From assembly GCF_020085105.1 (NCBI RefSeq), contig NC_058055.1, positions 28,341,872 to 28,405,871 on the forward strand: 64,000 bases of DNA, read 5' to 3'. The DNA comes from Siniperca chuatsi. Taxonomy: Eukaryota; Chordata; Actinopteri; Centrarchiformes; Sinipercidae. Shown here in pieces: positions 48,884-59,904 of this stretch (positions are counted from its first letter, which is position 1; every line of letters begins with the position of its first letter). A program made the position numbers and the translations under genes. A model generated the notes under the pieces. It was not told the origin of the DNA. It ran no database searches and saw only the letters and a program-made list of their open reading frames with translations.

Positions 48884-50101
48884 TCTGTTGGAGAGACAAA
48901 CAAACATATCTACTTCAGAAACGGTTTAAATAGCTGCATTCCCATAGCAACGTCCCCTCTTTATATTCTGCAGCAGCGTTCCAAAACTGACAGAAAACAC
49001 CAATGTGACAGGACAACATTTAGCCAAACGGCCCCTTTAGACACTACATAACGTCAGATTATAAACTTAACTTTAATCATACGAAGTTTTGTTATAAAGC
49101 CCATAAGAGAAGACAGAATCTAAATCTGACAGATTAAATCCCCAAACGAATAATTTAGGGGTTTTCTTTGCATATTTAAACATTTTTAACCTTAAAATGA
49201 ACTCTAATTATTTGGTGAAAAATGAATCAGTTCAGTTACCGCTTTGAAGCAACAAATGGTACGTGTGAAAAAGGATGATTACATTTACAGAGGGTCACAT
49301 TAAGTGGTGTAGGTGTCACCAGGTGTTGACCGAAGGGTCACCACTTCCTGTCACTTTCTACAAACTAAGTACAGGAGGAATCACTTTCTGTCTGTCTCAG
49401 TGACATCTCTCAGGTGGACTACACCTGAGAAGCAGTCTAAATCTTCCCGTCACCACAGATGCACGTCACTCTCTCCACACACACACACACACACACAAAC
49501 ACCTGTTGGACACTATACAACATATTAAAAGTAAAGTTTTCAAGAACCACAGACTTTATTCTCTTACAGCAGAGCTACTCCGCTGTCCAACACGTGTGAC
49601 CGGATCTGCTGTAGCTGGAGGCCAACTTTAGACTAAGTGTGAAAGGTGCTGCTGTGCAAATCAGTGGATCTTCAGCACAACGTTTAAAACAGTGAAGGTA
49701 GGCTCCGCTGGCCTGAACTCTGGAGGCAGAGGACGGCAGCAGCCGAGCCTCTCTCGGGGGTCTGACTTCCAGCTCCACGTGCAGCTACCCGGGCTGTGCC
49801 GTTAGTCAGTCCCATTAATCCAGAATCCAACATTACTGCCGGCCCCTGCTATAGTTGGCTGAGTTTACACTAGCTGGAAAACCAGCCCGTCACGGAGCGA
49901 GTCAGAGCCAGACGAGACCAGTTATAAACCGCAAGTCAACACACGTAGCGACAGCTAGCATACTTTCCGCGTCAGCTAACGCCGTGTTAGCTCTACGAAT
50001 TAACCGCACAAACCGAGCTATCAGCCAGTGAACTCTTCCTTACTAACTGACAGGGGAAGCGTTTAAGTCAATATGAACGCATACTACTATTGGACACTTA
50101 C
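48884..50101 (-). other. NUP98: NUP98 intron 1
   Basis: The ATG exon starts at 48883 after a minus-strand acceptor CCAACAG, leaving a 30-nt 5' UTR piece. A donor CACG|GTAAGT at 50101/50102 closes a non-coding exon upstream. The intron between has a (CA)n run at about 49478-49496 and no genes. Confidence 0.65.
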
Positions 50102-50470
50102 CGTGATACGGACAGTTGCTAGTTAGAAGTTAAATGCGTCAAGCTAATGTTAGCCAGCTAGCTCTCCCGCTAACTACTTAGCGTTGCTGCGTAAACGTTA
50201 GCAAAACAAAAGCAAAACAGACAAAGAACAATTGTTACTTTCACAAACATTTACCTTTAACAACGTTGTTGTGGACGTTCGGTTTCTTTATCGGCCTTCC
50301 TCCTACAATGTTACAGCTACGGAGTCCAAAATGTTTAACGATAAAAGTGTCTTTAACTAAACATCGGCATAGCCGGATAGCTTTGTCAACGAACGAGGAG
50401 GGAAAAGTGTCGAGCAGCAACCGTCATTACGCATTTTCACACGTCATGCGTCATGACGCAGACGTTGCGC
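50102..50470 (-). promoter_or_regulatory. NUP98: NUP98 first exon and core promoter
   Basis: The non-coding exon 1 ends at the donor at 50102. Upstream, TGCGTCATGACGCA (50447-50460) is a perfect 14-bp palindrome made of two ATF/CREB-like half sites, preceded by CACGTCA (50440-50446). There is no TATA box, as expected for a housekeeping gene. The start is probably between about 50250 and 50430. Confidence 0.5.
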
Positions 50471-50689
50471 GTACTGCACTGGAGCCTTCAGCTATTAATA
50501 CAGAAACCAGAAACTCACACCTATTTATTGAATTACTGGTTAATTTCTTTAATTTTATTAAAAGCGGACATGTATTCATATTTAGAAGAATACACAGAAG
50601 CTGTACAAAAATAAAACAATAACGACAATTCACGTTATTAACGCCTCCAGCCTGCCTTGGGAGGGGTTTGACAGACAAATTAAAAATAT

Positions 50690-51095
50690 AGATTCAAAGG
50701 TTTATTTGTCACATGCACAAGTAAAATGTGTGGTGTGCTCCTACCTATGTGCTAAAGGACTAGTGTGAACAATAAGAATTAGACACAAAGAAATATAAAA
50801 CATATATATAAAAAGGAAAATGTACTTTTCTGAAATAACGCATGTGGAATTATGTAGCAAACAAAACAGTGTTAAACAAACCAAAATATGTTTTATATTT
50901 TAGATTCTTCAAAGTAGGCACCTTTTGCCTTGATGCACACTATTGCCATCATCTTAACCAGCTTCATGAAGTAGTCACCTGGAATGGTTTTCAATTAACA
51001 GGTGTGTCAAAAGTTAATTAGTGGAATTTCTTGCCTTCTTAATGCGTTTGAGAGCATCAGTTGTGTTGGTATACAGTAAATAGCCCTATTCACCC
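50690..51095 (-). mobile_element. Dispersed repeat and Tc1-like 5' fragment
   Basis: 50690-50770 resembles a common teleost repeat beginning TTCAAAGGTTTATTTGTCAC. 50880-51095 matches the untranslated part of a salmonid-type Tc1 element (AAAGTAGGCACCTTTTGCCT, GTGGAATTTCTTGCCTTCTT, ATAGCCCTATT), read from memory of such elements. No transposase frame is present. Confidence 0.55.
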
Positions 51096-51570
51096 TCCGC
51101 GGGTGGTCTCATCCTTCGAGTTCGGGTCCTCTACCAGAGGCCTGGGAGCTTGAGGGTTCTGCGCAGTATCTTTGCTGTTCTGGACCGAGATGTCTGGTGT
51201 TCTTCCAGGGATCTGCTGTAGCCACTCCTCCAGTTTGGGGGTCACTGCCCCGAGTGCGCCGATGACCACGGGCACCACTGTTGCACTGACTAGGGTTACT
51301 GGAGTAGTAGCATTCCAACAGAGCCTTATTATCGCATCTCGCCCATCTCCGTCTTGTTCCAGTAGCCCATTTGTCGTCTCGATGCCCTGGTTCCCCAACA
51401 CCTGACGCAGACCTTGTTTGGCCGGGCGACGTCTGAGCCAGCATGTCATATATTCCATTGTCACTCATCATCATGAGGTAGGCAGCAGCGTGAAGGGTCT
51501 TGCCTAAGGACCCACACTGGATGATGGGTCATTGCTCATTGCGCTCCGAGGGGGATTCGAACCCTTGTTC
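51095..51570 (-). mobile_element. Internally deleted LINE with a Pol III B-box-like head
   Basis: Minus strand: GGTTCGAATCC (about 51552-51563), a perfect B box, starts the element. A 5' portion follows, with GIETTNGLLEQDGDGRDAII. A C-terminal portion of a LINE protein then follows directly, with VVPVVIGALGAVTPKLEEWL and QQIPG. The catalytic RT that normally separates these parts is absent. It is a deletion derivative and has no intact product. Confidence 0.6.
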
Positions 51571-51611
51571 CCCCGTGTGAAAGTCCCCCCCCGTGTGAAA
51601 GTCCACACACA

Positions 51612-51690
51612 CATATATATATATATATATATTTAACCTCTTTTCCCTGCTCGCTCTCTCTCTGTGCATCTGTGTGTGTGTGTGTGTGTG
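51612..51690. repeat. (AT)n and (GT)n microsatellites
   Basis: An (AT)n run at about 51613-51632 and a (GT)n run at about 51670-51690 flank a CTCTCT stretch. Confidence 0.9.
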
Positions 51691-51879
51691 TCTATGTTTT
51701 GTGCCAACAACACAAACCAATGAATGGCTTCTGGCTTGAGAGATGCCCAGTGGCATGTGACTAAATGTCCTTTCCTATGGGGACCTGGTGGCGTGCACAC
51801 ACAGATACTTTCGCGGCAAATATTTCAGGAACACTTCCTCGTGGTCCTTCCACCACTGCGGGGGATCTGATTCACTGTC

Positions 51880-52960
51880 AGCGCCAATAGACTGCGAGTA
51901 GGCAGACTACTCCGTTTGATGCTACTCTCTGTGATGTTGTAGAGGATGTTGTTGCGCTATTGAAGAAGCTTCCGAGGGTTTTCTTTTTTGGTGGCTCTGA
52001 TACTGTTGGTGCTTCGTGAGGCTGTGAAGCAGCTGAGTCAGCTGTGCCCTGGTCAGACAGCATTGCCTCCATCTCCGATATGGCTCTGCACTTGATTTCC
52101 TCCACCTTTACTCCTGCAATGTATGTTGTTTTGAACATGGGATCCACTAACGATGCCATGTCCAGCAGGTCATTGGTGGCAGGGTCAGCAAACTTTCCCC
52201 TCAGGTAATCCAGGATGGAGACTTTTATAGACAGGGTCAGTGCAATGTCATCCTCCTGAATCACAAAGATGCTGGAGTGGAAAGAGATGAAGCAGAGACC
52301 TTACATAACATACTGTGACGTAGTCATCACCTGATCACGTATCGGTGAATTCAACGAGGGGTTTTAGAGCCTTGTGCACTGACTCAAGGACTTCCAGGTC
52401 TTGCCAGGTCAGAACGAGATGCCGTGTTTTTGTGAAGATGCTCATAGCCTTCTTGCAAACAGCAACAAGGAAGAACAAAGAAAGTTCGGTAGTTGTGGAG
52501 AAGTGGGTCACATTTGCTAGCTGGTGGGCCAACTTCTCTCTCACTGAAATGTATAACTCTGGATCAAGAGTCTTAATGAGTTTTTTGAATCTACACTAAC
52601 TGGGGCCATGTCTTTGGCGATGTAGTTGGTTACTGCGGCTGTGATTTCTTTCCATTTTGGACTTTTCTTGTCACGTGGGATTGATTTGGGAAAACGAAGA
52701 AACCAGAGTCATTTGCTTCTGGGCTGGTTCTGGTTGCATTGGCGGCATTTTATTTGGTTTGGGTGGAGATGTGGAGTTTCAGGCATTCTTCATTTTGCAG
52801 TGGGTATTTCAAATGGTGAAACTAATTTGTGGTACTGCTACCTTTTGGGGCAATGGTTTTGCTGCATATTTTGCAGATAATTGTCGTTTGTTACAACACC
52901 TTGTAATACCCAAACCACTGCCAGATGATGGATCCAGTGCTATTATTTTGTCTATAAGAT
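51880..52960 (-). mobile_element. hAT transposase relic (ZBED-like)
   Basis: Going down the minus strand: a BED-finger-like start (HPNQIKCRQCNQNQP), then WKEITAAVTNYIAKDMAPV, then LTWQDLEVLESVHKALKPLV, then YLRGKFADPATNDLLDMASL with DPMFKTTY. This is the order of domains in hAT transposases related to ZBED proteins. Stops and shifts interrupt it at several points, and the dimerisation tail is missing, so it is inactive. Confidence 0.8.
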
Positions 52961-52961
52961 A

Positions 52962-53790
52962 TTAAAGACTGGTTGGCTCATACTTTCCTAAAGTTAAATA
53001 AGGACAAGACAGAGATCTTACTCTTTGCCCCCCCCCCCACATCATACTACTGTTACTACCCAGAACCTCGATCACCTTTCCACCTACATCAGACCACATG
53101 CCAAGAACCTGGGTGTTATATCTGACGCAGATCAACAGGCAGGAAAATTCCATTGTCAGGTCCAGCATCTTCCAGCTCAGAACCATCTCCAAAATTAGGC
53201 ATTTCCTATCAGCCTCTGATCTAGAAAGAGTCATTCATACACTAATATCATCCAGGCTGGACTATTGTAAATCCCTCTACCAAAGCATCTCTCAGGCTAC
53301 CATTTCCCATTTACAACTAATTCAAAACGCTGCTGCCTGGATATTAACAAGGTCCAAGAAACAAGACCTCATCACCTCTATCCTTGCATCCCTACACTGG
53401 CTCCCTGTTCATTTCAGGATAAACTTCAAAACCCTTCTAACTGTCTACAAGTCTCTCCATGGTCTCTCCCCGACATATATCTCAGAACTTCTCACCCCCT
53501 ACAGCACCAGAGCCCTCAGATCCTCCCACTGTGGCATGTTGGCTGTGCCTCGTTCGTGGGAAAACAAGGCCGGGGACAGAGCTTTTTCTATAGCAGCTGG
53601 AGACCATTAGACAGGCTTTATTTTTCTGATTCCTTGGGTTTTAAATTGTGTTTTATTTCCACAACATCTGTTTATCTCACGTGTGATTTTATGCCTGTAT
53701 GTGCATACATATGTTTGTTTTTGTGAAGCACTTTGGTGCAAAATCCAAGTGCTTTTTAAAGTGCTATATAAATGAAAAACTGAAACTACA
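52962..53790 (+). mobile_element. L2-like LINE, RT C-terminus and 3' UTR
   Basis: Plus-strand pieces read FLKLNKDKTEILLFA, then IRHFLSASDLERVIHTLI, SRLDYCKSLYQS, LIQNAAAWILTRSKKQDLI, LHWLPVHFRINFKTL. This is the standard L2/CR1 RT order. The frame shifts between 53020 and 53100. The 3' UTR ends with AAGTGCTATATAAATGAAA. Confidence 0.88.
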
Positions 53791-53794
53791 TGTA

Positions 53795-54205
53795 GCTGGT
53801 CCAATTCAGAGCTAAATCGTGGCTACACATATACCGTGTCAATGAAATGATACTAATAACTTGTATTTATCATTGACATTGCAAACATGATGTGATATTA
53901 TCCCTCTCACAAGCTGCGTAGGCAAAAACTACAATGAAACAATTCTGGCTATAAGTGGGCTACAAATAACCGGGCAGTTGGAAGCTAAATCATGGCTACG
54001 CATAGACCATGTATAAGAAATGAAACTACACACCTTGTGTTCACTGTTGACTTTGCATACATGATGGAATATCATGTAAGCAAAGCTGCAAAACTAAATT
54101 TAACCAATTTCAAGACCATTTTGGCTAGAAGTGAGTTTCACATACCCGGACTAAATCGGGGCTATATCTAGCCGAGACATTGAAATGACTTCTGTTGCTT
54201 GCTGG
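53795..54205. repeat. ~180-bp degenerate tandem repeat, about 2.3 units
   Basis: Phrases recur at about 180-bp spacing: AGCTAAATCGTGGCTAC, AGCTAAATCATGGCTAC and ACTAAATCGGGGCTAT, and ATGATGTGATATTAT versus ATGATGGAATATCAT. The units share a GGCTA(T/G)AAGTG motif near their ends. No frame is present. Confidence 0.65.
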
Positions 54206-55244
54206 GTAGTCTTGCTAAAAGAGAAATGACTGATATCATCCTGTGGAAGGCATCTAGCATGTCTGGTTGATTATGACACTTTTAAAATCTTTTTCTAAAA
54301 CATTTTTAATGCCGAGATAGCTTATTATTTACACGCATCAGTATTTATTATTATTGTATTTATTACAAGCGGCATACACGGTTATATTGCTCAAATTGTG
54401 AAAATGAAACATAGTATCCTGTCTCTCATGTTTATTTTTTGCTGTGGATTGTGTAGATCAGTACATCCATTCATTTAGAACACTTGAATTCTATTTAAGG
54501 AAATAGATCTTGTTTGGATGATCTGGCTGGATTATTATTTGTTTAAGTTGATTGCACTTTTCACGAGAGAGAGAGAACGGCGCACTGCGCTGTCAATTCA
54601 TAAGCTCAACAAGAAATGGCCTCTGCTTTCAAGCCAATAGAGACAGACAAGTGAGGCAGGAATTTTCAGCTCTACCTCACGTCTTGCCTACATTGTTGTC
54701 TAGGTTCTTCTAAACTCAGGAAATGCATTGCAGCTATGAAATTAGACAGTGACTGCATCTGCATTCTACACAGCTGGAAACTGATGTGTTGGGAAAAAGC
54801 CTGACTAAGCCTTTTTTATATAGCGCCAATGCATAACAGTTATCTCATTGCGCTTTTCCTATAGAGCAGGTCTAGACTGAACTCTTTATAATATTAATTA
54901 CAGAGACCCAACAATTCACATAGACACATTGACTTATTTAAATTTTTCCAGACTTGATAGTAGCCTAATAAATGTTGTCTTTTACTTTTTTTAGAAAAGT
55001 AAATTTTTTTTAGTCTTTGTGTATTTAAATGTTAATTCTAATTAAAGCTGCAAGCAGCTGAATGGGCCCTCGCACTGACCGCACGGCAGGGCGTGCTGCA
55101 GTTGCGGTGCTGACCGGAGGTCGGTCAAGTGAATTTTTGTGTTTTGGACACTGCACGGAGGGGTTGAATGTCACTTCCTGCATCCGCTATGTGGCGCTAG
55201 AGATCACCCACTAATTATATGTTAAGTTCCAGCATATGAAGTGT
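54206..55244. other. Intergenic repeats
   Basis: 54800-54930 resembles an L2/CR1-type 3' UTR (TTATATAGCGCCAATGCATA). 55030-55260 contains AAAGCTGCAAGCAGCTGAAT, the start of a dispersed repeat common in teleosts. No gene is seen. Confidence 0.4.
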
Positions 55245-56510
55245 GGACCACAACCTGAAAATTTCATGTAAATCAAATGATTATTGTCATGCCAGGCTAA
55301 CTTCCTGTTGCCAGTAGCAGTAGTGTAAGCCTGGGATGGTGATGGGTCTCTAAAGCTGCTAGTAGAGGAGGGGGTGGGGGCATTGCGTCCCAGGGCCGTG
55401 TCTTTGAGAGTCTTTGCAAATATCTTCACCCACACTCTGTGTAGATGGAGTCCATCATAGAGGTCCCAGCTGCCAATGGTTGAGTGGAGGGCCAGGTGGA
55501 CGTTGGGTAAAGTGGCACATCCTCTTCTGATCTCCATATTAATGTCATCAATGACATAAGGAGGGGTATCTGTCCTAGGCAGTAGGGTGGAGTCTACAAT
55601 GTGGGTGTCAGGGAACTCCCTACTGGCCTGCTCTTCCATCTTCCTCACTGCCTCAGCAGTGTCTTTATGGAGGCTGTGTAGGTCATTTGTTCCTGTGTGT
55701 ATCACCAGGCATTGAGGGCTCGAGGATCTCCTTTTTCAAAAGCTTCATTGCCTGGCCTGTGGTGCTGCAGCGTTTAGATAACACTTTCTTACCAGGAAAA
55801 TGCTTGTTCGTGTCCAGAAGTTTCCCATTAGAGTCAGCCAGCAGGACCACTTGTGGGGCTTCCTCTTTAGGCTGAGTGGAAGGAAGCTGGGATGGGCAGA
55901 GCTGGCAGCTGGTAGCTGGCTGTGTGGATGTATCAGCAGGTGCCAGGGTGTTGTTGGGTTGAGTGCAGAGCAGAGAGGGTGGGGCAGAGACAAGGCAGGG
56001 AGTTGAGACACTGGCATACTGTTCTCAGTACTTGTCATTTCAGGGACTGATGAGAGTTGGTCTGTCAGGTGTTGGACTTGCCTGGTGAAGCTCCTTTCTC
56101 TATTCTCAGCATCCTCCTTCACTTTGCTAACTGAGCATGGAGCACTCTGTTCTCCTGTTTAAGTGCCTCTAGACTTCCTCTGAGATCAGATGCCAAGGCC
56201 TGGTTGTCTCTCTTTAGCTGCTGAAGAGTATTGTCTGGGTGGTCAGACAGCCTGTCTTGGCTCTTTGAATTCAGAAAAGTCCAGCTCCAGCAGGGCCATA
56301 CTGTCCTTCAGCTGGTTGGTGGCGCTGGCAGGTGTGGGAGGAGCAGAGATTGACAAGGTGGTGGGGTTCCCTAATGGGCTCTCATCATCTTCACTGTCAG
56401 AGGGGATATTGATCCTCTTGTTGTCCACCTCAGCTAAAATATAGTTGGCATTGCCCTGGCCTCCAGCACCACAGTAAGGAACCAAATTAACTCCTACATG
56501 AAACAAACTT
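55245..56510 (-). pseudogene. Coiled-coil plus SGNH-esterase-like relic
   Basis: On the minus strand: an acidic start with YILAEVDNKRINIP, a coiled-coil-like part (NTLQQLKRDNQALAS, LEALKQENRVLHAQLAK), then VVLLADSNGKLLD (SGNH block I) and IHTGTNDLHSL (GxND block), then a tail with HLHRVWVKIFAKTLKD. Three frame changes and at least one stop break it. Esterase domains with coiled coils occur in ORF1 of CR1/L2-type LINEs, so a retrotransposon origin is likely. No RT follows on this strand. Confidence 0.6.
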
Positions 56511-56539
56511 CAAGGACTGCCTTTTTCCCTTAAGTCCCT

Positions 56540-57118
56540 TAAGACGCTCCAGTTGATCCAGAATACTGCGGCACATGTACTGATAAGAACTAGGAAAAGA
56601 GATCATATCTCTCCAATATTAGCTTCTCTGCACTGGCTCCCTGTAAAAACCAGAATAGAATTTAAAATCCGTCTCCTCATCTACAAAGCTCTTAATGGTG
56701 AGGCACCATCGTATCTTAAAGATCTCATAATACCTTATTACCTGACTAGAACACTGCGCTCCCAGAATGCAGGGTTACTTGTGGTTCCTAGAGTCTCCAA
56801 AAGAAGAATGGGAGCCAGAGCCTTCAGTTAATAATTAATATTACCACAACCATTAAATTATTATTTTTTAAATTCGATATGGAATTTGTGCTACTTTATT
56901 TTCTCTCTCTCTCTACCGGCAGAGTCTGGTTCTGCTCGAGGTTTCTGCCTGTTAAAAGGAAGTTTTTTCTTGCCACTGTCACCAAGTGCTTGCTCATGGT
57001 TGGATTTGTTGGGTCTCTGTAATTATTATTATAAAGAATACAGTCTAGATTGGAAAAGTACAATGAGATAACTTCTGTTATGAATTGGCTCTATATAAAT
57101 AAAATTTAATTGAATATT
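56540..57118 (+). mobile_element. L2/CR1-like LINE, RT C-terminus and 3' UTR
   Basis: Plus-strand frame 56553-56831: LIQNTAAHVLIRTRKRDHIS, LHWLPVKTRIEFKIRLLIYK, SQNAGLLVVPRVSKRRMGAR. The 3' UTR has TCGAGGTTTCTGCCTG, TTGCCACTGTC and ends GGCTCTATATAAATAAAATT. 5'-truncated. Confidence 0.88.
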
Positions 57119-57600
57119 GTACATGAAGACCATAAATAAAGCATTATGTTTTGCATATAATATCATAATTGTATTTTATTATCACATCACAAACACAGAT
57201 TTCATTTTAACAAAATTAATGTCTCTACTGTATATGCTCTCCCTATATTTGCTGAAATTGAAACATCCAGAATGATGCATACTGTATGATTAGTTGTCAC
57301 AATAATTGCACACTTTAGGATAAAAGACAAAGTAAAATGAAAGCTACTTGAACAAATTGTCAATCTTTTCAAATCATTGCAAGTTACACCTGTTGATTGC
57401 TTGTCAGAATGATAATTTTGACAGGCTTCTATTGGTGGATTTATAGAAATACTGACAAAACTACAAATGAGCATTGTTATTCTCAAAAAACCATTTGTCA
57501 TCTTTAGGAAAATTAGTTTTCAATTTGTTTCTTGTTCTATTATGAATGCTGGATATGCTGATTTATAAAGGCCAGATGACAGCATGAGTTTAACAAACAT
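57119..57600. other. Intergenic, nothing recognised
   Basis: AT-rich sequence without frames of note or recognised repeats. Confidence 0.5.
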
Positions 57601-57604
57601 ATAG

Positions 57605-57965
57605 ACAGGTTAATTCAATTATTGAACCCATCCTCCTGTACTGCGCCACCTATTTCACCATGCTCCCCCTTATCAATAGAAACAAGCTCCTGAAAATCAC
57701 TAACATATCTTGTAAAACAAATGGTCCCCCCACTTCCAACCTGCCATCCCTTACTGATTCAGACAACCAGTCTGCAAAAAAAAAAGCTTTTGGAGGAGTT
57801 TTGTGCCCTCAGCTATACGTGCATTAAATAGCCTGGGCACACAGTAATAAACTTATGTTGTTGTAATGTTTCTTGTTTATTTATACCTTGTTTTGAATGT
57901 TACTTTTGTGCAGACTTACAGCAAAAGTCCTCTATAGAGGACAATAAAGAATTAATCTGAATCTG
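57605..57965 (+). mobile_element. LINE RT C-terminal fragment and tail
   Basis: Plus strand reads IEPILLYCATYFTML, INRNKLLKITNISCK, a broken middle, then the tail CTATAGAGGACAATAAAGAA. It matches the C-terminal region of fish LINE proteins. It abuts the 3' end of the odorant-receptor unit. Confidence 0.65.
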
Positions 57966-58215
57966 AATCATTCCATGTATCTTAGGGTGAGAGTTCAGCC
58001 TTGGCTGGGACGAGAGTTTCAGTCGACAACATAGATGGTACACAAGAATGGGTCTAATAGTTTGGTCTCTGAGGCCATAGATAAGGGCACTCAGACACCT
58101 GGGGAGAATGAAAAAGCACACATACAAAAAATTCTGTAAACGCACAAACATTACCCTTGTTAAAAATGTTGAGCTGGCTACAAGGAATGAGTTGTGTACA
58201 GTTGAGGAGAGATGG
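57965..58215 (-). pseudogene. Duplicated C-terminal fragment of an odorant receptor
   Basis: In a different frame from the main gene, the minus strand again encodes TVHNSFLVASSTFLTRVMFV, then LYVCFFILPRCLSALIYGLR and DQTIRPILVYHLCCRLK. It repeats the last part of the receptor (TM6-TM7 and tail) with clear divergence, so it comes from a related gene rather than being a simple copy. It lacks a start. Confidence 0.75.
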
Positions 58216-59095
58216 TCTGGTCTCTGAGACCATAGATGAGAGCACTCAAACATCTGGGGAGGAGAAAAACACACACATAAAAAACAATCTGGATGCGCAC
58301 AAGTACTACCCTCGATGCAATTTCTGAGATAGCTGTGAGCAATGGGTTATTCATAGTTGAGGAGAGACTGAGGCCCAGCTGCACCAGATGCAGCAGCAGT
58401 GTGTTACGAGCCTTACGGGCTGAAGCTTTGTCTGTGGAGGCCGATCTGGCTGCTATCATCACACCAATATAGGAGGAAGTGATTGCCATGCCAGCTGATA
58501 CAAACAGAAAACAAGTATAGGCTTTGTCATAATGATCAGATATTTGCCCAAGAAACATGACAAGTGCACCAAAAAATTGTGTCATCTGCAGGCTCTCCAG
58601 GTCTTCAAATGGAAAATCTAAAAGCAAAAGAACTCGAATGAGGACATTTAGTGAACAAAAGGCCCAAACCACAATGATGGCCACTGCTGTGTTTCTGATG
58701 GTGACGATGGTAGCGTGCCTCAGAGGGTAGCACACAGCTACATATCTCTCCAGAGACATCATGACCAGTGTGAGAGGGGAGACTTCATTTGTGAGATTGG
58801 TGAACATGACAAGAAGACCACAGACAGGATAAGTCAACATTATTCTACACATAGACAGTATGTACAGTAACTGGCTGACTGCCATCTGCATAGTGTCTGC
58901 AAAAAGGAGGTTATACAGAAGAACGTAACGGGAGGTCTGACAAAACACTGGTTTACTCCTCAAGGTGAACAACATGATGACATTAATGAAGAAGAATACA
59001 CAGCACGGTACTGTAGTTAGAGTGGACAGCATCACTCTTTCCAGTAACCCCAATGCAACAGTTATGTTGGCCTGAGATTGAGTTGCGTAAGACAT
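58178..59095 (-). CDS. Odorant receptor 131-2-like GPCR
   Basis: A single-exon frame of 305 residues with seven hydrophobic segments. Typical marks: SLERYVAVCYPLRHATIVTI at the TM3/loop 2 border, SSYIGVMIAARSAS after TM5, KARNTLLLHLVQLGLSLSST before TM6, and RCLSALIYGLRDQT at TM7/C-tail. These are the signatures of the teleost odorant-receptor 131-2-like class (class A GPCR, olfactory epithelium by family knowledge). The last residues (SPQLYTTHSL) differ from the tail expected (DQTIRPILVYHLCCRLK), because a recombination event shifted the frame. It could still be functional. Confidence 0.7.
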   Translation of the reverse strand: MSYATQSQANITVALGLLERVMLSTLTTVPCCVFFFINVIMLFTLRSKPVFCQTSRYVLLYNLLFADTMQMAVSQLLYILSMCRIMLTYPVCGLLVMFTNLTNEVSPLTLVMMSLERYVAVCYPLRHATIVTIRNTAVAIIVVWAFCSLNVLIRVLLLLDFPFEDLESLQMTQFFGALVMFLGQISDHYDKAYTCFLFVSAGMAITSSYIGVMIAARSASTDKASARKARNTLLLHLVQLGLSLSSTMNNPLLTAISEIASRVVLVRIQIVFYVCVFLLPRCLSALIYGLRDQTISPQLYTTHSL

Positions 59096-59900
59096 CTCAG
59101 AGAAGCATTTAAGACATGAGAAATATTAACCTGTTGATGTCAAAGCACAATAAATCCCTTTGTGTTTGTATTCTGAGAACAATGAAAAAAAAGGAAAAAT
59201 TCTTTTAAGCATAAATGCCTGTTGAGTCACATCCAAAACCCCAAAGCATCCACATACATTTTTCCTGCACATAAAATTTGCAGGTTAGAGTCTGTGCTTG
59301 TTTCCATATAAGCAGAACTGGTCTGCAGGCTTTGCCTGGCCTCAAATATTGTATATCAGCTTTGTCCTACACCATGTTCACGTGACACCATCACATGTCA
59401 GCATGGTTAACAGCTCAGTAACAGGTGATGTAATCTCTCTGCTATTATTTCCCAACACCCTGCTCCATGTGATCACGTCTTACACAGTGTAAACTTAGTA
59501 AGTACGTAAATAAGTAAAGATTTCTATAGTGCCTCTCAAAACCAGAGTTACAAGGTGCTTCACAGGTGCACAGATTTTTGAATTTGTAAATGAATGTGCT
59601 GAGTAAAGTTGAGTTATAGATAAAATTGCCTACATTTCTGGCTGAATGTATTAAATTAGTTGTTAGTGGTTCACATGATCAGGACCAATTACCAGAGAGA
59701 AGAGAGAGAGAAGATACAAATAAGCTTACAGGCAGACACATGTAGGTTGACAGGCAGGCAGGTGCAGGTACAGATAGGTAGGTAAGCAGGCAGACAGGTG
59801 GCTCAAAAATAAAGAAACTACAATGATCTGACAACTGACTAGGGAAAAGGAGCTGGTACATGTGCTGCAGGGTTGATGAGGAAATTAGATGCACCACTGA
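59096..59900. other. Intergenic with simple repeats
   Basis: 59510-59580 has a common teleost motif (TTCTATAGTGCCTCTCAAAA). 59730-59800 is a CAGG/GGTA-rich simple tract. No gene is seen. Confidence 0.45.
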
Positions 59901-59904
59901 GCAT

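Noticed and set aside
51540-51570. Possible tRNA gene (GGTTCGAATCC)
   Set aside because: Only the B box is present; no acceptor stem, A box or anticodon arm could be folded around it, so it was placed within a LINE/SINE-type element.
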